From an uncultured Tessaracoccus sp. (lineage in GTDB: Bacteria; Actinomycetota; Actinomycetes; Propionibacteriales; Propionibacteriaceae), in contig NZ_CAMYPD010000004.1 in NCBI RefSeq assembly GCF_947286155.1, forward strand, positions 40,948-104,947: a stretch of DNA of 64,000 nt, written 5' to 3'. Below, in pieces: positions 14,227 through 23,046 of this stretch. The notes under the pieces are model-generated. The model was not told the DNA's origin. It saw only the letters and a list, made by a program, of their open reading frames with translations, and made no database searches. A program made the position numbers and the translations under genes. Every line of letters starts with the position of its first letter. The first letter of the stretch is position 1.

Positions 14227-16956
14227 TCAGTCGTCGCCCATCTCGGCGGCGATGACGCCGCGGCGCATCTGGTCGATCGCAAGGCGGGCGGTGCGGCGGA
14301 GGTCGCCGGGGCCGGCGGCCTGAGCCACCTGGCCGCAGAGGTCAATCACCTGGCGCACCCAGCGCACGAAGTCGCCCGGCGCGAGCGACGAGTTGCGCAG
14401 CACCTTCGCCAGTTCCTGGCCGCTCGCCCAGCGCCACACCGCAGACGCGAAACCAATGTCGAGGTCGCGAGCACGATCGCGACGGTGGCGCCGCTCGATG
14501 ATGCCCACCTCACGCCACAGATTCCGAAGCTCGCTCTGGGTGCGCTCGCTGGCCGCGTCGGGCATGCGGGGGTGCTCCGCGTCGCGGCCAGGGCGCGATT
14601 CGTACACCAGCGAACTCAGCACGGCAGCGAGCTGCGCCGGGTCAAGCTCATTCAGAATCCCGCGACGAATCGCCTCCGCCGCGACGAGGTCGAGCTCGTT
14701 GTAGATGCGTCGCAACATCTGCCCAGCCTCGGTGAGCTCCTCACCGTCGAGGTATCCCAACTCCGTGAGCACATCGCAGACGTGATCAAACTGCACACCG
14801 AGCGAATTCGCGCGCCCCAACACCGACGCCTCCACCCGTTGCGACTCCCGCTCCAAGCGCAGAATCTTCGCCGCAGCAACAGCGTGAATCTCGCGGTCTT
14901 CACACGCATGGCACGGATGCACCCGGATCGCCTTGCGCAACCGCTGAATCTCCGCAGCGTGCGACTCATCGGTGGGCACGTCCTCCACATCGGGTGGCTC
15001 GAGCTCGTCGGTCTTCGCCGCAAGCGCCGCGATCAGCGCCCGCCTATCCGAGCGCTCCTTCAAGCGGAAACGCTTCGGCACCCGGATGCGCCCATGCGCG
15101 CTCACTGGCCCCGCGAAATTATGCGGTTCGAGCTTCAACACTGTGTGGTCTGCGGAGATCGTCTGCACCCACGGTTGCGCGCCCTTGGCCGGCTTCCTCC
15201 CAGTGCGAAGCGCCACGCTCCAGCCCTGCTTGGGCACCCAAATCACATCGCCCGGCAGCAGGCTCGCAATCGAATCGGCCGTCTGCGCCTGCCGCTCCGC
15301 CCGACGATGCTTCGCCGAACTGGCCTCAAGCCGCGACACGTCGTCGCGCAACTGCGCGTACTCCATGAAGTCACCCAGATGGCACTCCACGGTCTCCTGC
15401 AGCTCGGTGAGGTCGAGTTTCCGACGCCGGTCCTGACGCGCCGCCTGCACCACAGTCTTGTCGGTGAGGAACTGCGAGAACGACTGGTCCAACATCTCCC
15501 GCGCCCGCTCGCGCCCCATCGTCGCAATGAGGTTCACCGCCATGTTGTAGCTGGGCGCGAAGCTCGACTTCAACGGATACGTACGCTTCGACGCGAGCCC
15601 CGCCACCGCGCGCGGGTCCATGCCCGGCTGCCAGCACACGACGGCGTGCCCCTCCGTGTCAATGCCGCGCCTGCCCGCGCGCCCCGTCAGCTGGGTGTAC
15701 TCCCCCGCCGTGATATCGACGTGCGCCTCGCCGTTGTACTTCGACAGCTTCTCCAGCACGACGGTGCGCGCCGGCATGTTGATGCCCAGCGCGAGGGTCT
15801 CCGTCGCAAACACGATCTTGAGCGCACCGCTCTGAAAGCCCTCTTCGACGATTGCCTTGAACGCTGGAATCTGGCCAGCATGATGGGCGGCCACCCCGTT
15901 GGTGAGCGCCAGGCGGAAATCCTCGTAGCCGAGCGCGTCGAGATCCGTCATCGACAGCGCGGCAGCATGCTTGTCGGCGATAGCCCCGAGCATGGCCGCT
16001 TCGTGCGGCTCGGTCAGCACCACGCCGGAGCGCAGCACCTGCTGGACAGCGCCGTCGCAACCGGCCCTCGAGAAGATGAAGTGGATCGCGGGCAGCAGTT
16101 TCGCGGACTGGAGCGCACGAGCCACATCCACCCGGTTCGTGCGCGGCGTAGAGAACCGACGATGCGCCTCGCCGCCGAACTGCCCCCGACGTGGCTTACC
16201 GCGCCCGCTGCGCCCACGCGGATTGCGCGCGTCGTCGCGCACCCGCATCGACTCGTTCTTGCTCACCTTGAGCAACTCGCGGTTCACCTTCGCCGCCCGC
16301 TGCGACGGCGCCTCCTGCGCGGTGGGCGCGACACCGTCGAACAAATCGACCAGCTTTCGCCCCACCAGCATGTGTTGGTACAGCGGCACGGGCCGACGTT
16401 CGCTCACGACGGTGGCGAACCCGCCGCGCACCTCGTCGAGCCACGCGCCGAAATCTTCGACGTTGCTCACCGTCGCGGAGAGCGCCACGAGCTGCACAGA
16501 GTCCGCCAGGCCGAGAATCACTTCTTCCCACACGGCGCCACGGAAGCGGTCGGCGAGGTAGTGCACCTCGTCCATCACGACGTAGCCGAGGTCGCGCAGC
16601 GTCGGCGACGCGGCGTAGATCATGTTGCGCAGCACCTCGGTGGTCATCACCACGATCTGTGCCTCGGAATTCACCGACTGGTCGCCCGTCAGCAGGCCGA
16701 CGCGCTCGGGGCCGTACCGCGCCACGAGATCGTGGTACTTCTGATTCGACAGCGCTTTGATCGGCGTGGTGTAGAAACATTTCCGGGATTCCTCGACCGC
16801 CATGAAGACGGCGAACTCCCCCACCACCGTCTTGCCCGCGCCGGTGGGCGCGGCCACGAGCACGCCCTTGGCGTCGGCGAGCGCCTTGCAGCCCTCGATC
16901 TGGTAGTCGTCGAGCGGAAACGAGTAGCCTTGCGCGAATTCGTTGATGAGGTTCAT
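14227..16956 (-). CDS. helY: DEAD/DEAH-box Ski2/Mtr4-like RNA helicase (HelY type)
   Basis: This 909-residue helicase has Walker A PTGAGKT (about residues 37-43), the DExH box DEVH (about 129-132), SATVSN, and the motif VI region QLTGRAGRRG. A long C-terminal section follows, ending in a DSHCT-type domain, which places it with Ski2/Mtr4-like enzymes. It should unwind structured RNA in an ATP-dependent way; the bacterial role is not well defined. The ATG at 16956 overlaps the lipid kinase stop in ATGA. Its position at the end of pafB-pafC-tatA-tatC is a conserved actinobacterial arrangement. Confidence 0.92.
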   Translation of the reverse strand: MNLINEFAQGYSFPLDDYQIEGCKALADAKGVLVAAPTGAGKTVVGEFAVFMAVEESRKCFYTTPIKALSNQKYHDLVARYGPERVGLLTGDQSVNSEAQIVVMTTEVLRNMIYAASPTLRDLGYVVMDEVHYLADRFRGAVWEEVILGLADSVQLVALSATVSNVEDFGAWLDEVRGGFATVVSERRPVPLYQHMLVGRKLVDLFDGVAPTAQEAPSQRAAKVNRELLKVSKNESMRVRDDARNPRGRSGRGKPRRGQFGGEAHRRFSTPRTNRVDVARALQSAKLLPAIHFIFSRAGCDGAVQQVLRSGVVLTEPHEAAMLGAIADKHAAALSMTDLDALGYEDFRLALTNGVAAHHAGQIPAFKAIVEEGFQSGALKIVFATETLALGINMPARTVVLEKLSKYNGEAHVDITAGEYTQLTGRAGRRGIDTEGHAVVCWQPGMDPRAVAGLASKRTYPLKSSFAPSYNMAVNLIATMGRERAREMLDQSFSQFLTDKTVVQAARQDRRRKLDLTELQETVECHLGDFMEYAQLRDDVSRLEASSAKHRRAERQAQTADSIASLLPGDVIWVPKQGWSVALRTGRKPAKGAQPWVQTISADHTVLKLEPHNFAGPVSAHGRIRVPKRFRLKERSDRRALIAALAAKTDELEPPDVEDVPTDESHAAEIQRLRKAIRVHPCHACEDREIHAVAAAKILRLERESQRVEASVLGRANSLGVQFDHVCDVLTELGYLDGEELTEAGQMLRRIYNELDLVAAEAIRRGILNELDPAQLAAVLSSLVYESRPGRDAEHPRMPDAASERTQSELRNLWREVGIIERRHRRDRARDLDIGFASAVWRWASGQELAKVLRNSSLAPGDFVRWVRQVIDLCGQVAQAAGPGDLRRTARLAIDQMRRGVIAAEMGDD

Positions 16957-17864
16957 GCGACGACCACCTGCAGCGCCCCAGAGTCGCACTCAAGCACAGC
17001 TGGGACGTCGCCGAGCTCCTCCCCGTCACCCATCAAAAAGACGCCGTCACCGTCGATATCCACCCGCTTCGCCCGCACCAATTCCACTGCGGGATGATCC
17101 ACGAATTTCCCGGAGTACATGCTGGGCAGCATCCGCAGCAGCGTGCCGCGCCCCACCTGGCCGACGAGCGTGAGGTCCAGGTACCCGTCGGTGGGGTCGG
17201 CGACGGGGCTCATGCGCATGCCGCCGCCGATGATGCCGGTGTTGCACACCGCGACGAACATGCCTTCGAAGTGGCGCGGCTGGCCGTCGATCACCAGCCG
17301 ATACTCCAGCGGCGTGAACCCCATGAGCTCACGCATCGCGATCACACCGTAGCTGAGCGACCCGAAACGCAACCGGGTGTCGTTCGTCGCGCGGTTGACG
17401 CGCGCGTCGTAACCGGAGCTGACCGCAGCCCCAACGTAGCGCTCCCCCACGCTCTCGCTGCGCACCTTGGTGAGGTCGATGTGCTTAGTGCGACCTGCCG
17501 CGATGGCCGCGAGCGCAACCTCGATGTTCGTTATGCCGAGGGCTCGCGCGAAGTCGTTGCCCGTGCCTGCCGGAATGATCGCGAGCGTCGCGTCAGTGTG
17601 AGCGCAGCCGTTCAGGCCGAGGTGGGCCATACCGTCGCCGCCCACCACCGCGACGGTGTCGCCCTCTCGCGCGCTCGCTGCGGCGGCGCTGATGCGGGCT
17701 TCGGCGTCGACCCAACTCGTCGACGTGATGACGAGCACTTCCGCCGACGGCAGCGTGGCGCGAAGTCGCTCGATGATCTTCGGCAGTTTCCGCCCGGCGC
17801 GGCCACCACCGGAGCGGGGGTTGACGACGAGCGTGACGAGCTGTGGCTTGGCGAGTTCGTTCAC
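16953..17864 (-). CDS. Diacylglycerol kinase family lipid kinase
   Basis: The 303-residue protein has the DAGK catalytic fold: VVNPRSGGGRAGR near the N-terminus, the nucleotide-binding VVGGDGMAHLG (about residues 73-83), and PAGTGNDFAR. The C-terminal beta-sandwich domain ends near GDGEELG. It probably phosphorylates diacylglycerol or a related lipid for phospholipid recycling at the membrane. The second Gly-rich motif reads GGDGM where GGDGT is most common. The start overlaps tatC by 4 bp and the stop overlaps helY by 4 bp, so it is embedded in the operon. Confidence 0.9.
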   Translation of the reverse strand: MNELAKPQLVTLVVNPRSGGGRAGRKLPKIIERLRATLPSAEVLVITSTSWVDAEARISAAAASAREGDTVAVVGGDGMAHLGLNGCAHTDATLAIIPAGTGNDFARALGITNIEVALAAIAAGRTKHIDLTKVRSESVGERYVGAAVSSGYDARVNRATNDTRLRFGSLSYGVIAMRELMGFTPLEYRLVIDGQPRHFEGMFVAVCNTGIIGGGMRMSPVADPTDGYLDLTLVGQVGRGTLLRMLPSMYSGKFVDHPAVELVRAKRVDIDGDGVFLMGDGEELGDVPAVLECDSGALQVVVA

Positions 17865-18733
17865 TGCGTTTCGGGGGCGTCGACGTCGGGGTTGAACTCT
17901 GCGTACGACTCCTCGGTGATGCCTCTGCGTTTATCGATGATGCGGCAGATGAGCTCTGCGACGAAGAACAGCAGTGTCATAGGAATGACGAGCGAGAGCA
18001 TAGAGAAGGGATCGACGGTGGGAGTCACCACCGCCGCGAAAATGGTGGAGCCCAGCACCACCATCTTGCGGTACTTGCCGAGCTGGAAGCCGTGCACCAC
18101 GCCGCCGAGGTTCAGCATCACCAGGAGCACCGGCAGCATGAACGAGACCCCGAACACGAGCATGATCATGACCTGCTTCTGCAGGAAATCCACCATGTCG
18201 AGCAGGTTCTTAATGTCGAAGCCCTGCGGGGTGAACCCCACCATGATTGCGACGCCGCGCGGCCAGACGATGTACCCCAGCCAACAGCCCAAGAGGAAGA
18301 GCGGGGTCGCCGCCGCGACGAACGTGAGGACGTATTTCTTCTCTTTCTTCAGCAGCGCCGGGGCGAAGAAGGCCCAGATTTGGTAGAGCCAGATGGGGCT
18401 CGTGAACACCAACCCAGCGAGCAGACATGCCACCACGGCGAGCGTGAACGGCGACACCACGTTTTGCGCGGTGAGCACAATCTCCGCCGTGCCGTTCGTG
18501 TTCTCCTCCACCCATTGTTTGGCCTGGTTGAAGGGATTCGTCACGAACGGCACGAGGCGCTCATAGACGAAGCCACACGCAATCGCCCCGATCGCAATGG
18601 CGATGACGGAGACGGTCAGGCGATAGCGCAGCTCCCGGAGGTGATCCATGAGCGACATGGTTCCTCCGGGGCCACCCTTGGGAGGCCGTAGCCACGCGAA
18701 GCGGCTCGGCTTCGACGCTGTGTCAGATGACAA
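17861..18733 (-). CDS. tatC: Sec-independent protein translocase subunit TatC
   Basis: TatC (290 aa) is the core receptor of the twin-arginine translocase, binding Arg-Arg signal peptides of folded proteins at the cytoplasmic membrane. It has a cytoplasmic N-terminus with MSLMDHLRELRYRL and six predicted membrane spans. The conserved FTSPIWLYQIWAFFAPAL loop and the SFMLPVLLVML and VTPTVDPFSML segments are also present. It lies 9 bp downstream of tatA. No tatB-like gene is in the window; some actinobacteria encode it elsewhere. Confidence 0.96.
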   Translation of the reverse strand: MSSDTASKPSRFAWLRPPKGGPGGTMSLMDHLRELRYRLTVSVIAIAIGAIACGFVYERLVPFVTNPFNQAKQWVEENTNGTAEIVLTAQNVVSPFTLAVVACLLAGLVFTSPIWLYQIWAFFAPALLKKEKKYVLTFVAAATPLFLLGCWLGYIVWPRGVAIMVGFTPQGFDIKNLLDMVDFLQKQVMIMLVFGVSFMLPVLLVMLNLGGVVHGFQLGKYRKMVVLGSTIFAAVVTPTVDPFSMLSLVIPMTLLFFVAELICRIIDKRRGITEESYAEFNPDVDAPETQ

Positions 18734-18742
18734 GGCCAGTCT

Positions 18743-18982
18743 TTACTGCTCGGGGCGCTCGACAGGCTCGTCCACGGTCTGCGCGTCGGTGTGCGTCGGC
18801 GTGTACTTCGGCGCATCCACCGACTTCTGGTCGTCGTCCGTGGTGACCTCTTCCTTGAACTCGCGGATCGAGCGTCCGACACCCTTACCGACACCCGCGA
18901 GGCGCGAGCCTCCGAAGAGCACGAGCACCACGATCAAGATGATGATGGCTTCGGGCCAGCCGATAAACAGTGGAATGGGCAT
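18743..18982 (-). CDS. tatA: Twin-arginine translocase subunit TatA
   Basis: This 79-residue protein has the TatA layout: a short N-terminal membrane helix (about residues 5-23), the LFGGSRLAGVGKGVGRSIREFK hinge and amphipathic helix, and an acidic unstructured tail ending in DEPVERPEQ. TatA oligomers form the transport element with TatC. The start at ATG 18982 follows GAAAGGCGG. It is 2 bp after the stop of a small membrane-protein gene and 9 bp before tatC, so the three are one transcriptional unit. Confidence 0.95.
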   Translation of the reverse strand: MPIPLFIGWPEAIIILIVVLVLFGGSRLAGVGKGVGRSIREFKEEVTTDDDQKSVDAPKYTPTHTDAQTVDEPVERPEQ

Positions 18983-18984
18983 GG

Positions 18985-19194
18985 TTACCGCCTTTCGTTA
19001 CTTGGGACAGTGTAATCCCGTTTGGGCAAGGCCGCCTCTTCGAGGATGTCTTGCAGCCTGGTTACTCGCTCGGCCAGCAACCGGGCTTCGCTGCCGAAGC
19101 AACTCAGCTTCAGCTTCAACCGTGACGCGTAGGTGACAAGCACAATCAGCCCGGCGACACCTATCATCGCGAGGACCAGCGCAGACCAGATCAT
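18985..19194 (-). CDS. Small single-span membrane protein between pafC and tatA
   Basis: I do not recognise the family. The 69-residue product starts MIWSALVLAMIGVAGLIVLV, a single membrane span. A basic stretch (SRLKLKLS) and a charged helical tail with coiled-coil character (EARLLAERVTRLQDILEEAA) follow. The ATG at 19194 is 5 bp after the pafC stop and the gene ends 2 bp before tatA. This tight packing supports a real gene and a role linked to the membrane or the Tat system. A longer upstream frame would run into pafC and is rejected. Confidence 0.65.
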   Translation of the reverse strand: MIWSALVLAMIGVAGLIVLVTYASRLKLKLSCFGSEARLLAERVTRLQDILEEAALPKRDYTVPSNERR

Positions 19195-19199
19195 GGCAG

Positions 19200-20117
19200 T
19201 CAACGGTAGTACCCCAGCGCCTCGCGTGCCATCTCCCGCGCCAAACGAGTGACGCGTTCGTCGGACACTTCCACGACAGCGCTTCCCAGCCGCAGCAGCA
19301 GTCGGGCAGCCCAGTCGAGTGAAACGAGCGGGAATGTGATGCGCCACAGCTCACCCACCTGCTCGCACGCGGTTGTCGGGTGGTAGTCGGCACACCACCT
19401 ACCCGCCTGCGTAACCGTGATGGTCAGCTCGGTATGCGCGTCGCTGAACCAGGTGGCGAGCTCATCGGGCACCTCGCGCGGGGTGATGTGCTCATCGAGC
19501 AGCTCCACCTCGACGATGCGGTCCAGGCGGTAGGAACGCCACGCCTCACGCGTGCGGCTCCACGCGTCGAGGTAGGCGTAGCCGCGGTCGGTGCGCAGCC
19601 GCGTCGGCTCCACGATGGCCTCGCGCACCTCGCCCCGGCCTTCCCTGCGGTAGCTGAGCCAGCAGGCCACCCCCGTCGAGACGGCCTCGTGCAGCGTTGT
19701 CCGGACGTGTTCGTCGCCGGCGTCGACGTCGATCTCGACGCTCGCGGGCGCATCTTTCGACAGGGCTTCGAGCTTCGTGAGCGCCGACCTGGCGCCCGCG
19801 TCGTCGCCTCCCAGTTCCAACACCATGCGCAGCGCGACGATGAGGCTCGCGGCCTGCGCTCCGGTGAGGCGCATGGGGCGACCGAGTGCGTCGAGGTTGG
19901 TGGCGAAAATGTGTCCATCTTCCCGCGCACCGCCCAGATCTACCTCGAACAGGTCGCCATAGAAGCCGCCGGGTAGCCCGACGAACTGCAGAATCGAGAG
20001 ATCGGCGAGCACCCGCTGCTGGGTGATGCCGAACTCGTCGGCCACCTCTGCGACGGTCACCCCCGGGTGGGCGTTGAGGTACGGCACCAGGTGCACGAGG
20101 CGTTGCAGCTCAGTCAT
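19200..20117 (-). CDS. pafC: WYL-domain regulator PafC
   Basis: PafC (305 aa) pairs with PafB to form the PafBC transcription activator of the LexA/RecA-independent DNA damage response in mycobacteria. It has an N-terminal winged helix-turn-helix (VAEVADEFGITQQRVLADLSIL, about residues 20-41), a central WYL domain that senses damage-derived ligand, and a C-terminal WCX domain. The ATG at 20117 follows GGAGG and overlaps pafB by 8 bp. Gene order pafB-pafC-tatA-tatC supports orthology. pafA and the Pup-proteasome genes are not adjacent. Confidence 0.9.
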   Translation of the reverse strand: MTELQRLVHLVPYLNAHPGVTVAEVADEFGITQQRVLADLSILQFVGLPGGFYGDLFEVDLGGAREDGHIFATNLDALGRPMRLTGAQAASLIVALRMVLELGGDDAGARSALTKLEALSKDAPASVEIDVDAGDEHVRTTLHEAVSTGVACWLSYRREGRGEVREAIVEPTRLRTDRGYAYLDAWSRTREAWRSYRLDRIVEVELLDEHITPREVPDELATWFSDAHTELTITVTQAGRWCADYHPTTACEQVGELWRITFPLVSLDWAARLLLRLGSAVVEVSDERVTRLAREMAREALGYYR

Positions 20118-21039
20118 GCGTGCCTCCGGCAAGGGCCGTGAGCCGTTCGACGACGGCCTCACGCAGGTGGTCAGGCGCGAGCACGAACGCGTCGGGGCCG
20201 GCCGCGCAGATTTCCGTGATAATCATGTCGTCATTGAAGCCCCGCACCTCGCGGGCGATGAAACCTTGAGGCAACGGATCTGGCCAGGTGGCTGGCGAGG
20301 AATCCGCGAGCAGCTCCGGAGCGTCTCGCACCGCGATCACGGCGCTGGCCTGCGCGGATGTTGGCGCAAGGTATTCGGTGAGGTCGTCTGGCATGCGGAA
20401 GGCGCCGTCTGGCCCCACCGCGCGGGCCACACCGTCGATCCGGGAGAGCTTGAACCGTCTTGGCGCCTGCCGGTCGATGTCGAAGCCCAGCACCAGCCAC
20501 AGGCCGCGTCGCTGCGAGAGCTGCCATGGTTGCACCCGACGCGTCCACCCGCCGTACTCAAATTCGACGCAGCGCCTCGCCAGCTGCGCTTCGTAGATGA
20601 CATCGAACGAAGGTTCTGTCGCGGGAATGTGCGCGCGTACGTTCGGCAGTCGGTCGAGATCGGGCGCGGCCCCTGCTGCGCGCAGCCGCTGGATCGCCGT
20701 CGATGTGGCTTCTGCCCCGACGGAGGTCTGCCAGGCGTGCGCAGCAAGTCCGATGGCCACCAGCTCGTCGCGGGTGAACTCCACGTCGGGAAGTTCGAAC
20801 TCGAGGCGGTCGATGCGGTACCCATCTTCGTCCGTTGAGTCGGGGTCGTTGCTGCCGGTGCGCAGCGGAATGCCGAGTGCGCGCAGCTCCGCCTTGTCGC
20901 GCTCGAAGGTGCGCTCGAAACTCGCGGTGCGGGCGTAGCCTTCGACCATCTCGCGGATCTCCGCTTTCGAGAGGAAGCGTTTCGTCGTCAGCAGCGCGAT
21001 GAGCAAATTCAAAATGCGCTCCGACTTCGCGGCCGACAT
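20110..21039 (-). CDS. pafB: WYL-domain regulator PafB
   Basis: PafB (309 aa) is the first half of the PafBC activator pair. The N-terminal winged helix (SERILNLLIALLTTKRFLSKAEI, about residues 6-28) is followed by the SFERTFERDKAELRALGIPL segment typical of WYL regulators. The WYL domain lies near residues 140-215 (FEYGGWTRRVQPW) and a WCX-like C-terminal domain follows. It is divergent from gluQ with 99 bp between starts. A site matching the PafBC-dependent promoter consensus is found upstream of the dnaE2 operon at 61936-61958. Confidence 0.9.
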   Translation of the reverse strand: MSAAKSERILNLLIALLTTKRFLSKAEIREMVEGYARTASFERTFERDKAELRALGIPLRTGSNDPDSTDEDGYRIDRLEFELPDVEFTRDELVAIGLAAHAWQTSVGAEATSTAIQRLRAAGAAPDLDRLPNVRAHIPATEPSFDVIYEAQLARRCVEFEYGGWTRRVQPWQLSQRRGLWLVLGFDIDRQAPRRFKLSRIDGVARAVGPDGAFRMPDDLTEYLAPTSAQASAVIAVRDAPELLADSSPATWPDPLPQGFIAREVRGFNDDMIITEICAAGPDAFVLAPDHLREAVVERLTALAGGTHD

Positions 21040-21138
21040 CGCGCCCCTCCTTCCGTTGCTTGGGCGACGGTGATTCCTTGCAGAAGCCTACCTGCACCCA
21101 TCGCCGTCGCGGCCCAACCGGGCGGCTACGGTGATGCA

Positions 21139-22017
21139 ATGCATGTGGATCGCTACGCCCCTTCCCCCACCTCCGACCTGCACCTCGGCAACCTCCGCAC
21201 GGCGCTCGCCGGATGGCTGCTCGCTCGCGCGGCGGGTGGCCGGTGGTTGATGCGCGTGGAGGACCTCGACGAGGCCCGCGTGCGCGCCGCCGGAGACGCG
21301 GAGCGCCGCAACTTGGACGACCTGCGTCGGCTCGGACTCGACTGGGACGGCGAGGTGATCCGGCAATCCGAGCGCCACGACCTCTATCGCGACGCCGTCG
21401 CCTCACTCGGTGATCGCGTGTTCGAGTGCTTCTGCACGCGTCGCGAGCTCGCCGCGGCCGCCTCAGCGCCACACGGCGACGACGGGTTCCGTCCCTACCC
21501 GGGCACGTGCCTGCACCTCACCGACCGCGAGCGCGAGAAGCGACGAGCTGAGCGCCGCCCAGCGCTCAGAGTCAGGGCCGACGGCGCCACCTACCGGGTG
21601 CACGACCGCTTCGCAGGCGACGTGGAGGCCACCGTCGACGACTTCGTGCTGGTCCGCGGCGATGGGCAGTTCGCGTACAACTTGGCGGTTGTCGTCGACG
21701 ACATCGCCACCGGAGTGACGCACATCACTCGCGGCGACGACCTGCTGTCATCGGCTCCACGCCAAGCGTGGCTCACCGCTCAACTGGGCGGTGAGCCCGC
21801 GAGCTACACGCACGTCAGCCTCGTGATGGGCACCGACGGAGGGCGCCTCGCCAAGCGCAATGGAGGTGTCACGCTCGACGAGGCGGGCGGGCCGGGGGTG
21901 GTGTTCCCGTGGCTCGCGCAGTCGCTCGGGCTCGGCCCCTGCGGCGATGCCGCAGAAGCCCTCACCCGAATGCCTGCTGACTACGAGTTCTGGACGTCGA
22001 GAATATCGATCACGTAG
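21139..22017 (+). CDS. gluQ: Glutamyl-Q tRNA(Asp) synthetase
   Basis: GluQRS (292 aa) is a truncated glutamyl-tRNA synthetase that attaches glutamate to the queuosine base of tRNA(Asp). The HIGH-region PSPTSDLHLGNLRTAL is at residues 7-22, zinc-site cysteines occur in CFCTRRE and YPGTC, and a KMSKS-like LAKRNG is near residue 238. The anticodon-binding domain of full GluRS is absent, as expected. I used ATG 21139; an earlier ATG at 21070 adds a non-homologous stretch. Its 3' end overlaps the convergent FKBP lipoprotein gene by 37 bp. Confidence 0.9.
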   Translation: MHVDRYAPSPTSDLHLGNLRTALAGWLLARAAGGRWLMRVEDLDEARVRAAGDAERRNLDDLRRLGLDWDGEVIRQSERHDLYRDAVASLGDRVFECFCTRRELAAAASAPHGDDGFRPYPGTCLHLTDREREKRRAERRPALRVRADGATYRVHDRFAGDVEATVDDFVLVRGDGQFAYNLAVVVDDIATGVTHITRGDDLLSSAPRQAWLTAQLGGEPASYTHVSLVMGTDGGRLAKRNGGVTLDEAGGPGVVFPWLAQSLGLGPCGDAAEALTRMPADYEFWTSRISIT

Positions 22018-23030
22018 ACGAGAGTCTGGCCCGGTTCGAGGGCGGGCGCCGTCGTGCGGCCCTCGGGGTAGGCCAGCGCGGGCGGTACTACCAGCAGCAC
22101 CCGAGAGCCCGCGGTGGCGCCGACGAGGCCCTTCTTCCAGCCCTCGATGAGCCCTGAGAGGTGGCCCGTCTGGGGAGCCCACGCGTCCTCAAATTCCTTG
22201 CCGTCGGCCCACTTCCAGGAGCGGTACTTCACCTGCACGATGCTCTTCGCGGTGACCTCGGTGCCGGAGCCCTTGATGAGCGTGGCCTTCTTGAGCTCGC
22301 CCGGTGCTTGTGCATTGGTGTCGACCTTCGCGGTGGGCACACCTTTCGCATCAACGCTCACCGGAGGCATCCCCTCGACGGGAGGCTGCTCCTCGCCGAT
22401 GGCCTCCTCGAAGTTGGCCGAGACGATGTCGACGACGAATAGTAGCGAGTCGCCCGGCTTGATCGAGCCATCCGCGTTGCCCTCGGGGTACCCGTCGGAG
22501 CTGGGCATGCCGATGAGCACACGCGAGCCGACGGTCTGCCCGTCGAGCCCCTTCCTAAAGCCCGGCATCACCTGGCCGAGCGCGAAGGTGAGCGGAGAGC
22601 CGGACTCGTACGACGAGTCGAAGACCTTGCCCGTCGACCCGTTCACACCGACGTAGTTGACGGTGACCACCGAATCCTGCGTGAGCTTCTGCTTGCCATC
22701 CGAGGGCTTGAGCACCTTCGTCGTGGTTTCCTTAATGGCCCACGGCGCCGTGAACTTGATCTCAGGCGTGTCACCGTCGGTCACAGTGATGCCCTCCAGA
22801 TCAGTGGATGGCTGCACACTGACGCTCGGCTCCGCTGAGGCAGACTCGGATGTCGACGGCGACGCCGACGGGGAACTCGACTCCTGGGCCGTAGCCGACG
22901 CAGACGCCGACGCGCTCGGCAGAGTCGTCTCCGTGTCGGTGCCCTCCGACGGAGAGCACGAGGTGAGCAGGGCAATGGACGTCACCGCAGCCAGTGCGAT
23001 GGAGAAAACCTTCGATATTGACACGCGCAC
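21981..23030 (-). CDS. Lipoprotein with two FKBP-type peptidyl-prolyl isomerase domains
   Basis: The 349-residue product has a signal peptide ending in the lipobox LLTSC, with lipid-modified Cys25. A Ser/Ala/Glu-rich linker (about 26-80) and two tandem FKBP domains follow. The first (about 105-208) has VTVNYVGVNGSTGKVFDSSY and VMPGFRKGLDGQTVGSR. The second (about 255-347) has the diverged GLIEGWKKGLVGATAGSR and PPALAYPEG. It should assist folding of exported proteins outside the membrane. It is the last gene of a minus-strand run starting at nudix/xerD, 17 bp after rluB. Confidence 0.88.
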   Translation of the reverse strand: MRVSISKVFSIALAAVTSIALLTSCSPSEGTDTETTLPSASASASATAQESSSPSASPSTSESASAEPSVSVQPSTDLEGITVTDGDTPEIKFTAPWAIKETTTKVLKPSDGKQKLTQDSVVTVNYVGVNGSTGKVFDSSYESGSPLTFALGQVMPGFRKGLDGQTVGSRVLIGMPSSDGYPEGNADGSIKPGDSLLFVVDIVSANFEEAIGEEQPPVEGMPPVSVDAKGVPTAKVDTNAQAPGELKKATLIKGSGTEVTAKSIVQVKYRSWKWADGKEFEDAWAPQTGHLSGLIEGWKKGLVGATAGSRVLLVVPPALAYPEGRTTAPALEPGQTLVYVIDILDVQNS

Positions 23031-23046
23031 GATGGTACCCCGATCC

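Noticed and set aside
14173..17097. Long open frame of 974 codons on the plus strand
   Set aside because: It lies antisense to helY, reads as Arg/His/Pro-rich low-complexity protein, and follows from the GC-rich third positions of the real gene.
22800..22925. Repetitive Ser/Ala coding tract in the FKBP lipoprotein as a tandem repeat locus
   Set aside because: The units are not regular at the DNA level; it is a low-complexity linker common in lipoproteins.
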